The translations under genes and the position numbers were made by a program. The notes beneath the pieces are model-generated. The model did no database searches and had not been told where the DNA came from. It saw only the letters and a list, made by a program, of their open reading frames with translations. This document shows positions 1-8,741 of a stretch of DNA of 64,000 bases, piece after piece. How positions within the stretch are numbered: the stretch's first letter is position 1; each line of letters starts with the position of its first letter. This DNA is from Bradyrhizobium sp. AZCC 2262 (lineage in GTDB: Bacteria > Pseudomonadota > Alphaproteobacteria > Rhizobiales > Xanthobacteraceae), in NCBI RefSeq assembly GCF_036924535.1, contig NZ_JAZHRT010000001.1, positions 5,270,001 to 5,334,000 of the forward strand, written 5' to 3'.

Positions 1-315
1 CCATTGGGCGAGCGTTATGGATGGCTCGGTCAAGATGAAGAGAAATCCAGCCGCCAAGAAGAACGGCAGATTTTCAAGATCGTTCAGCTGAATCCTCCGG
101 ATGCGATCCACATATTCATTGGGCGCCAGTTGTTCAGCATTCGGATTGGGGTTGAGGATCGTCTTCTTGATGTCCTCCGGCGAGCGAAACCCGCCGTTTA
201 CCTGCATCATCCGAGCAACCGTCAACCACGACATCATGACGGCTTTGAGAATCATTATACAGGCAGCGATTGCATAGGTATTGAAAAGGGCATTTTGAAA
301 GCTGAGTTTGTCCAT
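1..315 (-). CDS. MAPEG-family membrane protein (MGST1-like), partial
   Basis: The minus strand is open from an ATG at 315 to the window edge, 105 codons with no stop, so the C-terminus is missing. A hydrophobic helix lies at about residues 10-32. The stretch RIRRIQLNDLENLPFF at about 70-85 is the hallmark of the MAPEG family (microsomal glutathione S-transferase type, where a conserved R..LN..EN motif helps bind glutathione). A second hydrophobic stretch follows. MAPEG proteins are small inner-membrane proteins of glutathione-dependent detoxification. The family call rests on this motif and the helix layout; the substrate is unknown. The repeat-rich region to the right separates it from the sensor kinase on the same strand. 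Confidence 0.8.
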   Translation of the reverse strand, partial: MDKLSFQNALFNTYAIAACIMILKAVMMSWLTVARMMQVNGGFRSPEDIKKTILNPNPNAEQLAPNEYVDRIRRIQLNDLENLPFFLAAGFLFILTEPSITLAQW

Positions 316-385
316 AGGCCGCCTTCGCGTTCCGACGATCCCGACTATTCAATCACACGAAAGGGCGCGTCGGCTAGGGTCCGAA

Positions 386-520
386 TGTCCGCTGTGGGTC
401 AGACTCGGAAGTCCGGCGACGCAATCGCGACTTCCGCTCTTCCCCCAACAGCAGACATTTCTGCGGCCAGTTGTGACGTCCGAAAAGTGCCAATAGGCGA
501 CATCGATCACGGATGGCGGT
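386..520. repeat. degenerate intergenic repeat (family R)
   Basis: This stretch carries a GTCCGCTGTGGGTCAGACTC-type head and a GTGCCAATAGGCGACATCGA-type tail. Related pieces recur near 2.3, 3.2, 8.6, 10.6, 12.7 and 14.4 kb. The tail next to the kinase stop is also found beyond the stop of the second kinase at 8.7 kb. No gene is supported here; short frames through it are repeat translations. Confidence 0.55.
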
Positions 521-1939
521 TCAGTCAGCGGGGATCGTAAACTGAAAGAGAGCACCTTGCGGTTCGCACGGGATCGCGCACAGCCGCCCACCATGAGCCT
601 CGATGATCGAGCGGCATATTGATAAGCCCATGCCCATGCCCTCGGGTTTGGTAGTGTAGAATGGCTCGAACAGACGCGGGATGCTCTCCGGGCTCAGGCC
701 CGGGCCGGTGTCCCGCACCCCGACGCGCACGCTACCTTCGGACGGAACGGCATCGATGCTGATCTGCAATTCGCGGTTGCCGTCCGCAACGCCACTCATC
801 GACTGGATGGCATTGAGGATCAAATTCAACATCACTTGTTGCAGTTGCACCCGATCACCCTGGACAGGCGGCATGCCCTCCGCAAATTGCGTCCGCACCG
901 ACACGCTATTGTTTGCGGCCTCCGCACGGGTGAGAGCAATAACCTCAAGGATAGCATCGTCAATCGCGACGGCGTCCTTTCGTGCGGGCGCCTTTTTAAT
1001 GAGCGCACGAACTCGCTCGACGACCTCGCCTGCGCGATTCCCTTCCTTGACAATCAGAGAGAGCGCGTCATCGACCTCATGAAAATTTGGTGGCTCCGCT
1101 TTTAGGAAACGCCGAGCGGCCAGCGCGTAGGTGATTGCCGCGGTGATCGGCTGATTCACTTCATGGGTGATCGAGGCCGTCAACTGGCCCATCGACGCGA
1201 CGCGGTTGGCGTGCGCGAGTTCCAGTTGCGCCTCGCGATATGCTTCTTCGGCCCGCTTGCGTTCTGTCACGTCGATCTCTGTATCGACCACCTCGACCAG
1301 TTCCCCATTTGTTGAGAACACTGGTTGGCCGATTGATTCGAGGTGTTTCACCGTTCCATCGGGCAGCACGATTCTGAACGCGGTCGAGTAACGTTTCTTC
1401 TCCCCCACCGCGCACGCAACCTCTGCGTTTAATCGATCACGGTCGTCGGGGTGAATCCGTTGCAGCGCATCTTTGCGGCTTGGAACACCCTGCGCCGGAT
1501 CAAACCCCCAGATGCGGTAAATCTCTTCCGACCCAAAGAAAATTCTCGAGCCCTTGTAGGCCGTCACACCGCAGTGAGTCAGCCTCTGTGCTTCTGCCAA
1601 ATATCGCTCGCTCCGCTGTAAGCTGGCGGTCCGTTCCGCTACTGTGGCCTCCAACTCTTCGCGGGCCTGACGAAGCTCCTGCTCTGCCCGTCGTCGCACG
1701 CCGCTGACCCAGCCGACCGCCAGGGCGCAAAATATGCAAAAGGTCAGATAGACCAGATCGGTATAGCTGATCGGGCTGAAGGAAAAAAACGGAAGCAGGA
1801 AGAAGTAATTAAGGCTGAGGACTGAAAGGACAATGGCGAGCACGCCCGGCCCGGTCCCCGCGTACCAAACGGTCGCGGCGACCGCGAGCAGGAACGGCGT
1901 CAAAATAGCCTCGAAATGCCGGAGCAGGAAGAAATCCAA
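521..1939 (-). CDS. membrane PAS sensor histidine kinase, probably 5'-frameshifted
   Basis: The product of 472 residues starts at a TTG. Residues 1-80 are DUF4118-like membrane helices (FFLLRHFEAILTPFLLA). A coiled coil and PAS domain (about 120-235) follow, then an H-box with the phospho-acceptor His in SITHEVNQP, an N-box NLILNAIQSM, and G-boxes DTGPGLSPE and GMGMGLSICRSI. It should autophosphorylate and signal to a response regulator, but none lies nearby. Upstream codons in this frame read GIAVLSVAIAIG, continuing the DUF4118 helix, whereas the likely true start (MEHRDPPSPTTMPTILA, from about 2030) is one base out of frame. A single extra base near 1980 would explain this, so the protein may be 5'-truncated. 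Its kinase core is a close paralogue of the gene at 8742-10121. Confidence 0.78.
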   Translation of the reverse strand: MDFFLLRHFEAILTPFLLAVAATVWYAGTGPGVLAIVLSVLSLNYFFLLPFFSFSPISYTDLVYLTFCIFCALAVGWVSGVRRRAEQELRQAREELEATVAERTASLQRSERYLAEAQRLTHCGVTAYKGSRIFFGSEEIYRIWGFDPAQGVPSRKDALQRIHPDDRDRLNAEVACAVGEKKRYSTAFRIVLPDGTVKHLESIGQPVFSTNGELVEVVDTEIDVTERKRAEEAYREAQLELAHANRVASMGQLTASITHEVNQPITAAITYALAARRFLKAEPPNFHEVDDALSLIVKEGNRAGEVVERVRALIKKAPARKDAVAIDDAILEVIALTRAEAANNSVSVRTQFAEGMPPVQGDRVQLQQVMLNLILNAIQSMSGVADGNRELQISIDAVPSEGSVRVGVRDTGPGLSPESIPRLFEPFYTTKPEGMGMGLSICRSIIEAHGGRLCAIPCEPQGALFQFTIPAD

Positions 1940-2042
1940 CCCGATTGCGATTGCTACGGACAGAACTGCAATGCCGCACCGCGAGAATTGTCGGCATGGT
2001 TGTCGGCGATGGAGGGTCCCGATGCTCCATGACTTGCCTCAT

Positions 2043-2174
2043 TCATGAGCCAGCGCGCAGCACTTCCGAGATGGCCGTCTGTTGCTCGATGAGTCCGGTC
2101 ACCCGACCTCGGAGCTCGGTTAACTGATCTTGCAGCTCAGAAGCGGCACATTCTCCGTGGATGCTCTCGTTCAT
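2043..2174 (-). pseudogene. N-terminal fragment of a GAF sensor kinase
   Basis: This 43-codon frame begins ATG AAC GAG and ends TGA just before the kinase at 521-1939. Its product contains LIEQQTAISEVLRA, almost identical to the leader of the second kinase (LIEQQTAISEVLHA at 8742-10121), and both begin MN(E/G)SIH. In the second kinase this leader runs into a GAF domain; here it stops after SEVLRAGS. It is best read as what is left of a GAF kinase whose middle has been lost, beside the paralogous kinase core. Whether it is translated is unknown. Confidence 0.6.
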
Positions 2175-2878
2175 GCGGAACGGTTCCTCGGCTTTGACGG
2201 TGAGGGCAACATAACGGAACCAACCGCAGCTTGCGATAGCTCTCACGGCCGTCCAAACCGAAGGTGCGGCCAAACATCCAACTTCCGCTGTGGGTCATTC
2301 GCGCCATTTTGACGGTCTGCCCGCGACTTCCGATCTTCCCCCGTAAGCGGGCATCGTCACGGGTCGGTGTCCGGGTGACGCTGACACGGTCGCGTCGAAG
2401 TCGGTGCGAGGCGGCGCGAGCACTGGCGTGGACCGTCGAAGGATGGCGGTCCCTCCGTAATCGGGCGCAGGGTCCTTTAGAGGGCGTGAGTTCCTGCGGG
2501 GACCGCGCGACCGCACTTATCGAGGATATCAGGTGCAAAAAAATCTGTGGTTGCAGTTGCAGGGGAAGCAACACGTCCGACTTAATTCGCGCTTTCTCTT
2601 AACGTCCCGGCTGTGAAATCCGTAACCGTACCGATCCGCGCGAACATGGCCCGCCGTGCTCTCCCGGCAACATCTTTTTTGTTCCTTTTGAGGGAACGCA
2701 ATTTTGCGCACGCACTCCGACCCGCTCGATGCAAGCTTGTGAAAGACCGGGGCTGGGTCATTCGGTAAACAATCAATTTTGAGGACCCCGGCGGCGCGGC
2801 CCGCAGAGCGCGAATGCTCTGCGGGATACTTTCTGAAATCAGCCGGGGCTGTCGTGAGGCAAAACAGGTGAATTGACG
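2175..2878. other. gap without a convincing gene
   Basis: About 700 bases hold another copy of repeat family R (2285-2365, ACTTCCGCTGTGGGTCATTC) and low-complexity sequence. Frames on both strands here have no recognisable domains. The last 100 bases contain the ribosome-binding site of the next gene. Confidence 0.5.
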
Positions 2879-3142
2879 ATGAGGTCGCTAATCATTCTCG
2901 TTGCTATCTGCTTTTCGGGCACTGTATTCGCTCAGAGTGCGCCGCCCAAAGTAGGTAAGCCGCTGGCTCAGGTAAAGCCTGGAGCGCCGATGGGCTGCAA
3001 ACTCGTTGGAACGGTCCGGGGCACAAAGCTTTGGGCTGGTGATTGCGTAGGGTCAGAGCTTAGGGGCTCGACAACCACGACGGAAAAGCAAGCCTTGCCT
3101 GAGGAAGCGACCGGATCAATCACGCCCGATCAGAAAGAGTAA
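2879..3142 (+). CDS. small secreted protein, unknown function
   Basis: An 87-residue product. Residues 1-19 form a signal peptide ending FSGTVFAQ. The mature part is proline/lysine-rich at first, then has GCKLVGTVRGTKLWAGDC, a pair of cysteines about 17 residues apart that could form a disulphide. The ATG at 2879 is preferred over the in-frame TTG at 2873 because AGGTG lies 8 bases upstream of the ATG. It likely works in the periplasm. I do not recognise the family; neighbours are repeats and an insertion sequence and give no hint. Confidence 0.6.
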   Translation: MRSLIILVAICFSGTVFAQSAPPKVGKPLAQVKPGAPMGCKLVGTVRGTKLWAGDCVGSELRGSTTTTEKQALPEEATGSITPDQKE

Positions 3143-3581
3143 GATCACCCGCGACCTGTCCCCAAGGGCAGCAAAAGTCTCAAGCTCTTAGCCTAAACTT
3201 TAGCGATGAGCCGTGCCACCGTTCTCATAGATCGAGATTGCGGTGTGTCCTACTCAATGTCCGCTATGCCCCGATAGCGACCAAATCCTGCGGCGCAGCG
3301 AAATGACGCGATGTGCCATGTGTGGACGGCTCCGGTTTGGCAAGAGCTTTCTTCACGGTTTTGCAGCATTGGTCGTTGCAGCCATGTGTTCGGCCTTTTG
3401 ATGCGGTTCACTTGACCGCTGGCCATAATGCCCTCCGCGGATCAGGTCCCTACCAACAACTCGCATTCAAGAATGCCTTGGCACATGTGGGTTGTCCTGA
3501 TCGCCGATCGACCGGCTCTGCATTACGTGCTGTTCGCCCTCCCAACCTTCACATCGCGCCAGTTGCCCGGAGCGATCTCGT
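3143..3581. other. gap with repeat remnant and IS-flanking sequence
   Basis: Positions about 3240-3322 resemble repeat family R (AATGTCCGCTATG and TGACGCGATGTGCCA, the latter also at about 14508). A 27-codon frame from 3320 encodes a signal-peptide-like sequence and stops at once; it may be the stub of a secreted protein. The part nearest 3581 is probably the non-coding right end of the IS110-type element, but its border cannot be fixed by eye. Confidence 0.4.
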
Positions 3582-4610
3582 TTATCGCGCAAGCGCGACG
3601 GGTTCGTTGCATCGCTCGCCCGTGGCCATCATGGCCCAGACCATCCGCGCGATCTTGTTGGCGAGCGCGATAGCCGCAACCTTGGTCGGCCGCCTGGCCA
3701 GCAACGCCGTAAGCCAGGGCCGATGTTTGGTGCCATGGACCTTGGCGTAGCGGATGACAGAAAGCGCGCCGGCCACGAACAGGCCGCGCAGATAGCGGTC
3801 ACCTTGCTTGCTTATATTGCCGAGCCTGTTCTTGCCTCCACTGGAGTGCTGTTTCGGCACCATACCGATCCAGGCCGAGAAGTTGCGCCCTGATCGGAAG
3901 GACTTTGGATCAGCAACGGCAGCGACCAAAGCGGTGGCCAGTACCGGACCGAGGCCGGGGGCTGCCTCGAGCCTCATGCTCATCTCGTTGGATCGGTGCC
4001 AGGCCCTGATCAACCGGTCGAACTCCAGTATCTGCTGCTTGTTGCTTTGCAGTTGATCCCCGAGTGCCGAAAGACACGCACGAGCTATGTCCGGAACTCG
4101 CTTGTCGTTCGGATCGGTGACGACATTGAGCAGTTCCTCGACACCGTGACGACCCGGCGCAACGATCCCGAACTCGGCAAGATGGGCCCGGATTGCATTA
4201 ATCACCGAGGTCTGCTGGCGGACGAACAAATGGCGGGCGCGGTGCAGCACCAGACCGCTCTGCTGCTCGGCGGTCTTGGTCGGCACGAACCGCATGTTGG
4301 CCCTGGTGACCGCCTCACAAATGGCCTCTGCGTCAGTCGCGTCATTCTTCTGCCGCTTGGCGTAGGGCTTCACATAGGCCGGCGGCATCAACCGCACGGT
4401 ATGACCCAGTGCCTGGAGCTCGCGCGACCAATGGTGCGCCGAGCCGCAGGCTTCGATACCGACAAGACATGGCGACAGCTTCTGGAAGAACGTCAAGACA
4501 TAGCGACGTTTCAGTTGCCGGCGAACAATCACCTGTCCGCCAGCGTCAACGCCGTGAACCTGGAAAACCGACTTGGCGATATCTAAACCGATTGTCGTCA
4601 TCGTCTGCAT
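3582..4610 (-). mobile_element. IS110-family (IS1111-like) transposase
   Basis: A full-length transposase of 342 residues. The DEDD catalytic set is visible: D10 in GLDIAK, E53 in GIEACG, D90 and D93 in QKNDATDAEA. The C-terminal Transposase_20 domain has APGLGPVLATALVAA and the serine region GNISKQGDRYLRG. The ATG follows GAGGAG at a spacing of 6. IS110 enzymes move a circular intermediate using a structured non-coding RNA from the element end. The sequence style (LMPPAYVKPY, EAICEAV) resembles the IS1111 subgroup. The element appears intact, and its left end meets a broken cyclase fragment at about 4772. Terminal repeats were not resolved. Confidence 0.9.
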
Positions 4611-4771
4611 GGCTCGCTCCTCTGAATCGTGGGAGCCTTAACAGCGCCCACATCCATGGCACCGATGTGCCGGTGGAGGAGCCGTCCACAGCATCAACAG
4701 CAGACAAGGACTCGCGAACTCAGCGAGGGCGCCGTCACCCGTTGATGAGTCGTCCTTCGTGACGGGACAGG

Positions 4772-4908
4772 CTAGGCACAAATCAATTCTCGTTTGAGAC
4801 GCTCGAACTCGACGTAGGTCACTTCGTCAGCGTGTTGCAACAAGGGAGAGTAGCCGAACACGTCAGCGGCCAAGATCACCGCTGATCGGGCCTCTGTTCC
4901 GCGCTGTC
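4772..4908 (-). pseudogene. adenylate/guanylate cyclase N-terminal fragment
   Basis: In a frame different from the overlapping gene, the minus strand reads AVILAADVFGYSPLLQHADE and then EFERLKRELICA before a stop. This matches the start of class III cyclases of the rhizobial TPR type (usual form: R-L-A-A-I-L-A-A-D-V-V-G-Y-S, later L-K-A-L-R-R-E-L-I). The metal-binding Asp of AADV is kept, but the match ends about 40 residues in, close to where the IS element should begin. It looks like a cyclase gene cut by the IS110 insertion and fused to unrelated DNA on its 5' side. Confidence 0.6.
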
Positions 4909-6215
4909 TTCGAGACGACGACCGATTCTATGAACGAGTAGCCTCTTCCTTTAACGCTTGCTATATATCGGTTGCCGAATTGGCCATCCTCGAGCGCTTT
5001 GCGGATGGCGGCCACGTGAACCCGGAGGCTGACCTCCTCCACGGTGACGTCCGACCAGACATGATCGATAAGCTCCTTCTTTCCGATGACTTTGCCTGGA
5101 CGTTCGGCGAGATAGACCAAAATATCGAACGCCCGACTGCCAAGGGAAAGCGTGACACCGGCGCGCCGCAGCACCCTCTCGCTACTCAAAAGCTCAAACG
5201 GACCAAATCTCAGCGTTCTATGAAGATCACTGCTAGACATAGTCTGCTTATGCTCCATTTGGCTTGTACCGTTGCAGTCCTCCGGGCCGGAACGCGCTGG
5301 GCGAAGCGCACGGGGGTGAAGATGGAATTGACGGAGGGAGTTCCTTGCTGGTCGCGGTGGGCGTTGCGCTGGACACGCCATTGAACGAGCCGCGAGTAAT
5401 TCCACCAAGTCTGCCAGCCCATCAGCTCCGGCAATCGCCCAATCGAGGATGGTGTCGGGATCCAGCTCCTGACGGCGCATGGCCTCGGCAAACTCACGAA
5501 CGTCCTTGCGGTTGAGTTCCGCGATGTGCTCGGCCTTCTCGGGCGTAACGTGTTTGCCGACGGCCTGAACGATGAAGCTGCCGCCGCTGCTAGTTGCCAA
5601 TGCCACCTGCAAAGCCGCGAGATCGACCCCCGCCTGGCGTGCGAGACCGAACACCTCGACCACGTTGCGCAGGTTTGAAACGGTGAGCGCGTTGTTGAGC
5701 AGCTTCGTCATCTGCCCAGCGCCCGGACTGCCCATGAGGCGAACGGCATTGCTGTAGCAGGAAAGAACTGGCTCACACGCCGCGAGCGTTGCTGCATCAC
5801 CCCCAATGAAGCAGGTCAGGGTGCGAGCAATCGCACCGGGGCGTCCGCCACTGACCGGAGCATCGAGGTAATTTAGATCGTAGTCCGCCAGCCGTTGTGC
5901 AACTGCCTCGGCTTCCTTTGGATCACCGGTGGCGTGATTGATGACGGTCGCGCCATGCGGCAATTCGCTGGCCAGCCCCTGATCGAACAGCAGGGAAATT
6001 AGTTGCTCGTCGCCTGGCAAGCAGAGGCACAGGACCTCGACCTTGCGGGCAACGTCCTGCGCCGTCTCCATAACGTGCGCCTCGGTTCCGGCGAAGGGTT
6101 GCACCGTCTCGGGGCGGCGCGCCCATAAATAGAGACTATGCGCCCCGATAAGGGCCTCGGCCATTGGGGCACCCTGATCTCCCAAGCCGATAAATCCGAC
6201 ATCTGCCCTGCTCAT
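4863..6215 (-). CDS. 6PGDH/hydroxyisobutyrate dehydrogenase fused to winged-helix DNA-binding domain
   Basis: From the ATG at 6215 (450 residues). Residues 1-160 are the NAD(P)-binding fold (GFIGLGDQGAPMAEAL, then DAPVSGG). Residues 160-280 are the helical beta-hydroxyacid dehydrogenase domain with the catalytic Lys in GAGQMTKLLNN. This family normally ends near DLVELLA. Here the frame runs on through about 50 low-complexity residues into an OmpR/CadC-type winged helix (LRFGPFELL ... SLGSRAFDILVYLAERPG ... VKGRGYSF) and stops soon after. Such winged helices usually head a much longer ATPase regulator, so this is probably the joined remains of two genes. An internal ATG (MEHKQTMSSSD) could start the regulator part alone. 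The start overlaps the SDR stop by ATGA. Confidence 0.75.
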   Translation of the reverse strand: MSRADVGFIGLGDQGAPMAEALIGAHSLYLWARRPETVQPFAGTEAHVMETAQDVARKVEVLCLCLPGDEQLISLLFDQGLASELPHGATVINHATGDPKEAEAVAQRLADYDLNYLDAPVSGGRPGAIARTLTCFIGGDAATLAACEPVLSCYSNAVRLMGSPGAGQMTKLLNNALTVSNLRNVVEVFGLARQAGVDLAALQVALATSSGGSFIVQAVGKHVTPEKAEHIAELNRKDVREFAEAMRRQELDPDTILDWAIAGADGLADLVELLAARSMACPAQRPPRPARNSLRQFHLHPRALRPARSGPEDCNGTSQMEHKQTMSSSDLHRTLRFGPFELLSSERVLRRAGVTLSLGSRAFDILVYLAERPGKVIGKKELIDHVWSDVTVEEVSLRVHVAAIRKALEDGQFGNRYIASVKGRGYSFIESVVVSKTARNRGPISGDLGR

Positions 6216-7138
6216 TGATTCGCTCCGATCATCTTTTCCGCCATCGCCCAAAGCCGGTCGGCGTTGCTCGGATTGAGCGCATAGCCTGCAACCGTTCCGA
6301 TGGGTTGCTCGCGGCGTTCATCGACGATCTCGGCTTCGTTGCAATCGTCAAAATAGCGCCCTGTAACGCCTTCAAACTCCGGCGATGCGGCCAGCAAAAT
6401 AGACGTCGCGGCCCCCTGCTGCGGTGTCTTCCTGTAGGGCTCGGGCGTCTTGAGACCTCCCGTGTGGCGCTGAAGATTAGTGGCAATGGCGCCAGGGTTG
6501 AGTGAGTTCGAAGCGATGTTGTCGACGCTCCATTTGCGGGCAATCCCGACGGAAAGCAGGATGCAGGCCGTTTTCGATTGCCCGTAGCCAACGAACGGAT
6601 GGTAGGGGATAAATCGGAAATCGGGATCGTCCCAGAGTATTGGGCTCCAGAGGCTACCGGTTGAAGATACCGATACCACCCGTGCCCCATTGGCAGCTTT
6701 GAGCCACGGATGCAGGCCGAACGTCAAAGCGAAGTGGCCGATAAAGTTGGTGGCGAACTGAAGTTCGCGTCCATCCTTGTTGCGCTCGAGCTCGGGCAGC
6801 GCCATGATCCCGGCGTTGTTGATGAGACCGTGTAGCGGTCGGTTCCAATTCGACACGAACCGGCGAACCGAGGCCAGGTCGGCAATATCAAGTTCGCGGA
6901 CATCGATGGGGGTGTTGCCGGTCGACTCGCGCAGTTCGGCTGCGACCGTCTCGGCCGCGTCAGGACGCCGGGCGGCGATGGTCACCGCAGCCCCGGCCTG
7001 CGATAGGGCCCGCACGGTTTCAATACCGATGCCGCTGGCACCGCCCGTCACGATCATCGTCTTGCCGGTCAGGTCGACGCCATCCAGAACCTCGGCGGCT
7101 GTCGTGGAAAATCCAAACCTCGTTTTGATGCGGGTCAT
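6212..7138 (-). CDS. short-chain dehydrogenase/reductase
   Basis: A 308-residue SDR oxidoreductase of the extended retinol-dehydrogenase-like type. It shows the cofactor motif TGGASGIGIE near residue 35, the structural NNAG motif, and the catalytic Tyr and Lys in YGQSK, with Ser in SVSSTGSL upstream. The ATG at 7138 is chosen because GGAG lies 8 bases before it; a longer in-frame start lacks this. Its stop overlaps the start of the next dehydrogenase (ATGA), so the two are translationally coupled. A LysR gene is divergent across 68 bases, suggesting it controls this operon. The substrate is not predictable. Confidence 0.88.
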   Translation of the reverse strand: MTRIKTRFGFSTTAAEVLDGVDLTGKTMIVTGGASGIGIETVRALSQAGAAVTIAARRPDAAETVAAELRESTGNTPIDVRELDIADLASVRRFVSNWNRPLHGLINNAGIMALPELERNKDGRELQFATNFIGHFALTFGLHPWLKAANGARVVSVSSTGSLWSPILWDDPDFRFIPYHPFVGYGQSKTACILLSVGIARKWSVDNIASNSLNPGAIATNLQRHTGGLKTPEPYRKTPQQGAATSILLAASPEFEGVTGRYFDDCNEAEIVDERREQPIGTVAGYALNPSNADRLWAMAEKMIGANQ

Positions 7139-7206
7139 TCTCACGTCTCCTTTCTCTGTGTTGAGAAAGGGTAGCGGTGCCATTCTGTATGGTGTAGTCG
7201 TTGAAT
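7139..7206. promoter_or_regulatory. divergent SDR/LysR control region
   Basis: Only 68 bases separate the SDR and LysR starts. In LysR systems such a gap normally holds the regulator's binding site and overlapping divergent promoters. I see the SDR ribosome-binding site but no unambiguous T-N11-A operator or promoter boxes. Confidence 0.45.
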
Positions 7207-8139
7207 ATGGTACGTAATGGTGAGCTTTATCGAACAGTCTCTAACCTCGCTCCCGCGGAGCTTGCCGCGTTCCTTGCCGTGGTCGAGTATGGTGGCTTTC
7301 GTGCAGCGGCCCGGTCAGTCGGCAGCAGTCCTTCGGCGCTCAGCCATTCGGTTGCGGGTCTGGAGGCTAGGCTCAAGGTTCAACTCTTCATTCGCACGAC
7401 CCGCAACGTTTCGCTGACCGAGGCGGGCGAGCGCTTTGCGGAAGCCTTGGAGCCTGCACTTGGTCAGATCGGTAGGGCATTCGATGCGCTGGAAGGATAT
7501 AGCGACCGGCCCGCGGGGACGATCCGCATCGATGCCTCCATAGGAGCTGCTGAGCAGATTCTGGAACCCATGCTCATTGAATTCCTCAGGCAGCATCCGG
7601 ATATGCGGCTCGATATCCGGGCCGACGACGCTTTGGTCGATATCGCCAGCGGGGGATTTGACTGCGGCCTGCGGCTGATGGAACTCGTGCCAGAAGACAT
7701 GGTGGCCATTCCGGTCGGCCCCGAGCAGCAACATATCGTCGTTGCCGCGCCCTTATATCTGCAAGACACACCGGATCTTTCCTCCCCGGCCGATCTGCAT
7801 GCGCATGAATGCATTCAGCTCCGTCTATCCGGTGCCGCGCGATACCGGTGGGAATTTGAGCGCCGGGGAGAAGCCTTCAGCGTTGCCACCGAAGGGCGGC
7901 TGGTGTTTGACAGCACGCGCCTTATTTTGGGTGCCGCGCGCGCCGGGTTTGGCGTGGGCTATATCACACGGTCACTGGCCGCTCGTGATCTAGAGACCGG
8001 AAGCCTTGTCCAGCTTCTGGCGGACTGGACCCCGCCCTATCCCGGTTTGGCAATCTATTATCCGCGGAACCGGCATTTGAGCGCAGGCATGCGAGCCTTC
8101 ATTGATTTTGTGCGGACAAGCCCACGAAGAGCAGGCTAG
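7207..8139 (+). CDS. LysR-family transcriptional regulator
   Basis: A 310-residue regulator. Residues about 10-70 form the winged HTH (AELAAFLAVVEYGGFRAAAR, then SPSALSHSVAGLEARL, then LFIRTTRNVSLTEAG). The rest is the LysR substrate-binding fold (GTIRIDAS ... LEPMLIEFLRQHPDMRLDI ... GFDCGLRL). It resembles the subgroup that regulates divergent SDR or oxidoreductase genes. The ATG at 7207 is used; a TTG six bases earlier is possible. Its likely target is the SDR and dehydrogenase operon on the opposite strand; the inducer is unknown. Confidence 0.9.
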   Translation: MVRNGELYRTVSNLAPAELAAFLAVVEYGGFRAAARSVGSSPSALSHSVAGLEARLKVQLFIRTTRNVSLTEAGERFAEALEPALGQIGRAFDALEGYSDRPAGTIRIDASIGAAEQILEPMLIEFLRQHPDMRLDIRADDALVDIASGGFDCGLRLMELVPEDMVAIPVGPEQQHIVVAAPLYLQDTPDLSSPADLHAHECIQLRLSGAARYRWEFERRGEAFSVATEGRLVFDSTRLILGAARAGFGVGYITRSLAARDLETGSLVQLLADWTPPYPGLAIYYPRNRHLSAGMRAFIDFVRTSPRRAG

Positions 8140-8741
8140 CACAAGGCCGAATATCAACTGGCCGCCTGGCGTCAGTGCTGTCTGCTTTCGGGCATAGGCA
8201 ACAGCACCGTCTACGGCCGAGACGAGTTCGGAAGCTGTGACTCCGTCGTGGATTCTTGCGAAGCTGGTAGATTATGCCGAATTGCCGCATGCCGACACGA
8301 GGTATGCCGACCATAAAGGTCGATCATGCGGCATAGTCCGACTTGCGGCAGAGTCATAACCAGCTGCCGAAATAGCCAGCCCCAAATCCGGCTATGTCCA
8401 TTATTCAGCTGCCAAGTAAATTCAGAGCATTAGCGGCCCCGTATCGAAGGGGACAGAGACGGATTTGTGTCCCCAAGGATTTGCGAAGAACCACTGCGCT
8501 TTCATGCCCCCCTTGAGGATCTCCTTGATCGATGCGTTGGCCACGAACCCGAGGTATCCCTCATCGGATTCGACCATCACGCGCTTCTTGACGCCGTCAT
8601 TGTCGACGTCGCCAATGGGTCAATCGCTTCACTTTGGCCGTCAGCCGACTACATCCGGTCTTCCCCTGTAAACGGACGTCATCAGGGCCAGGGAGCATGT
8701 CTCAAAAGTGCCACATACGGACATCGATTACTGATAGCGGC
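8140..8741. other. 600-base gap with a spaced-motif array and repeat
   Basis: No gene is supported. Two structures stand out: a set of TATGCCGA-like boxes at 8273-8370 (annotated separately) and a family R repeat at about 8600-8735 leading into the end of the sensor kinase. Short frames here show no domain. Confidence 0.5.
8273..8425. repeat. phased (T/C)ATGCCGA boxes with inverted copies
   Basis: (T/C)ATGCCGA occurs at 8273, 8288 and 8303, exactly 15 bases apart. After about 17 bases come inverted boxes TGCGGCATAG at 8327 and TGCGGCAGAG at 8344, then direct CTGCCGAAATAG at 8364 and a CAGCTGCC pair (8361 and 8407). Phased direct and inverted boxes like these resemble the ends of tyrosine-recombinase elements (for example recombinase-in-trio units). 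No recombinase gene is present, so it could be an orphan end. Confidence 0.4.

Noticed and set aside
2137..2574. A 145-codon minus-strand frame before the first kinase
   Set aside because: It runs through repeat family R and has no domain; Arg/Ser/His-rich as expected for noise.
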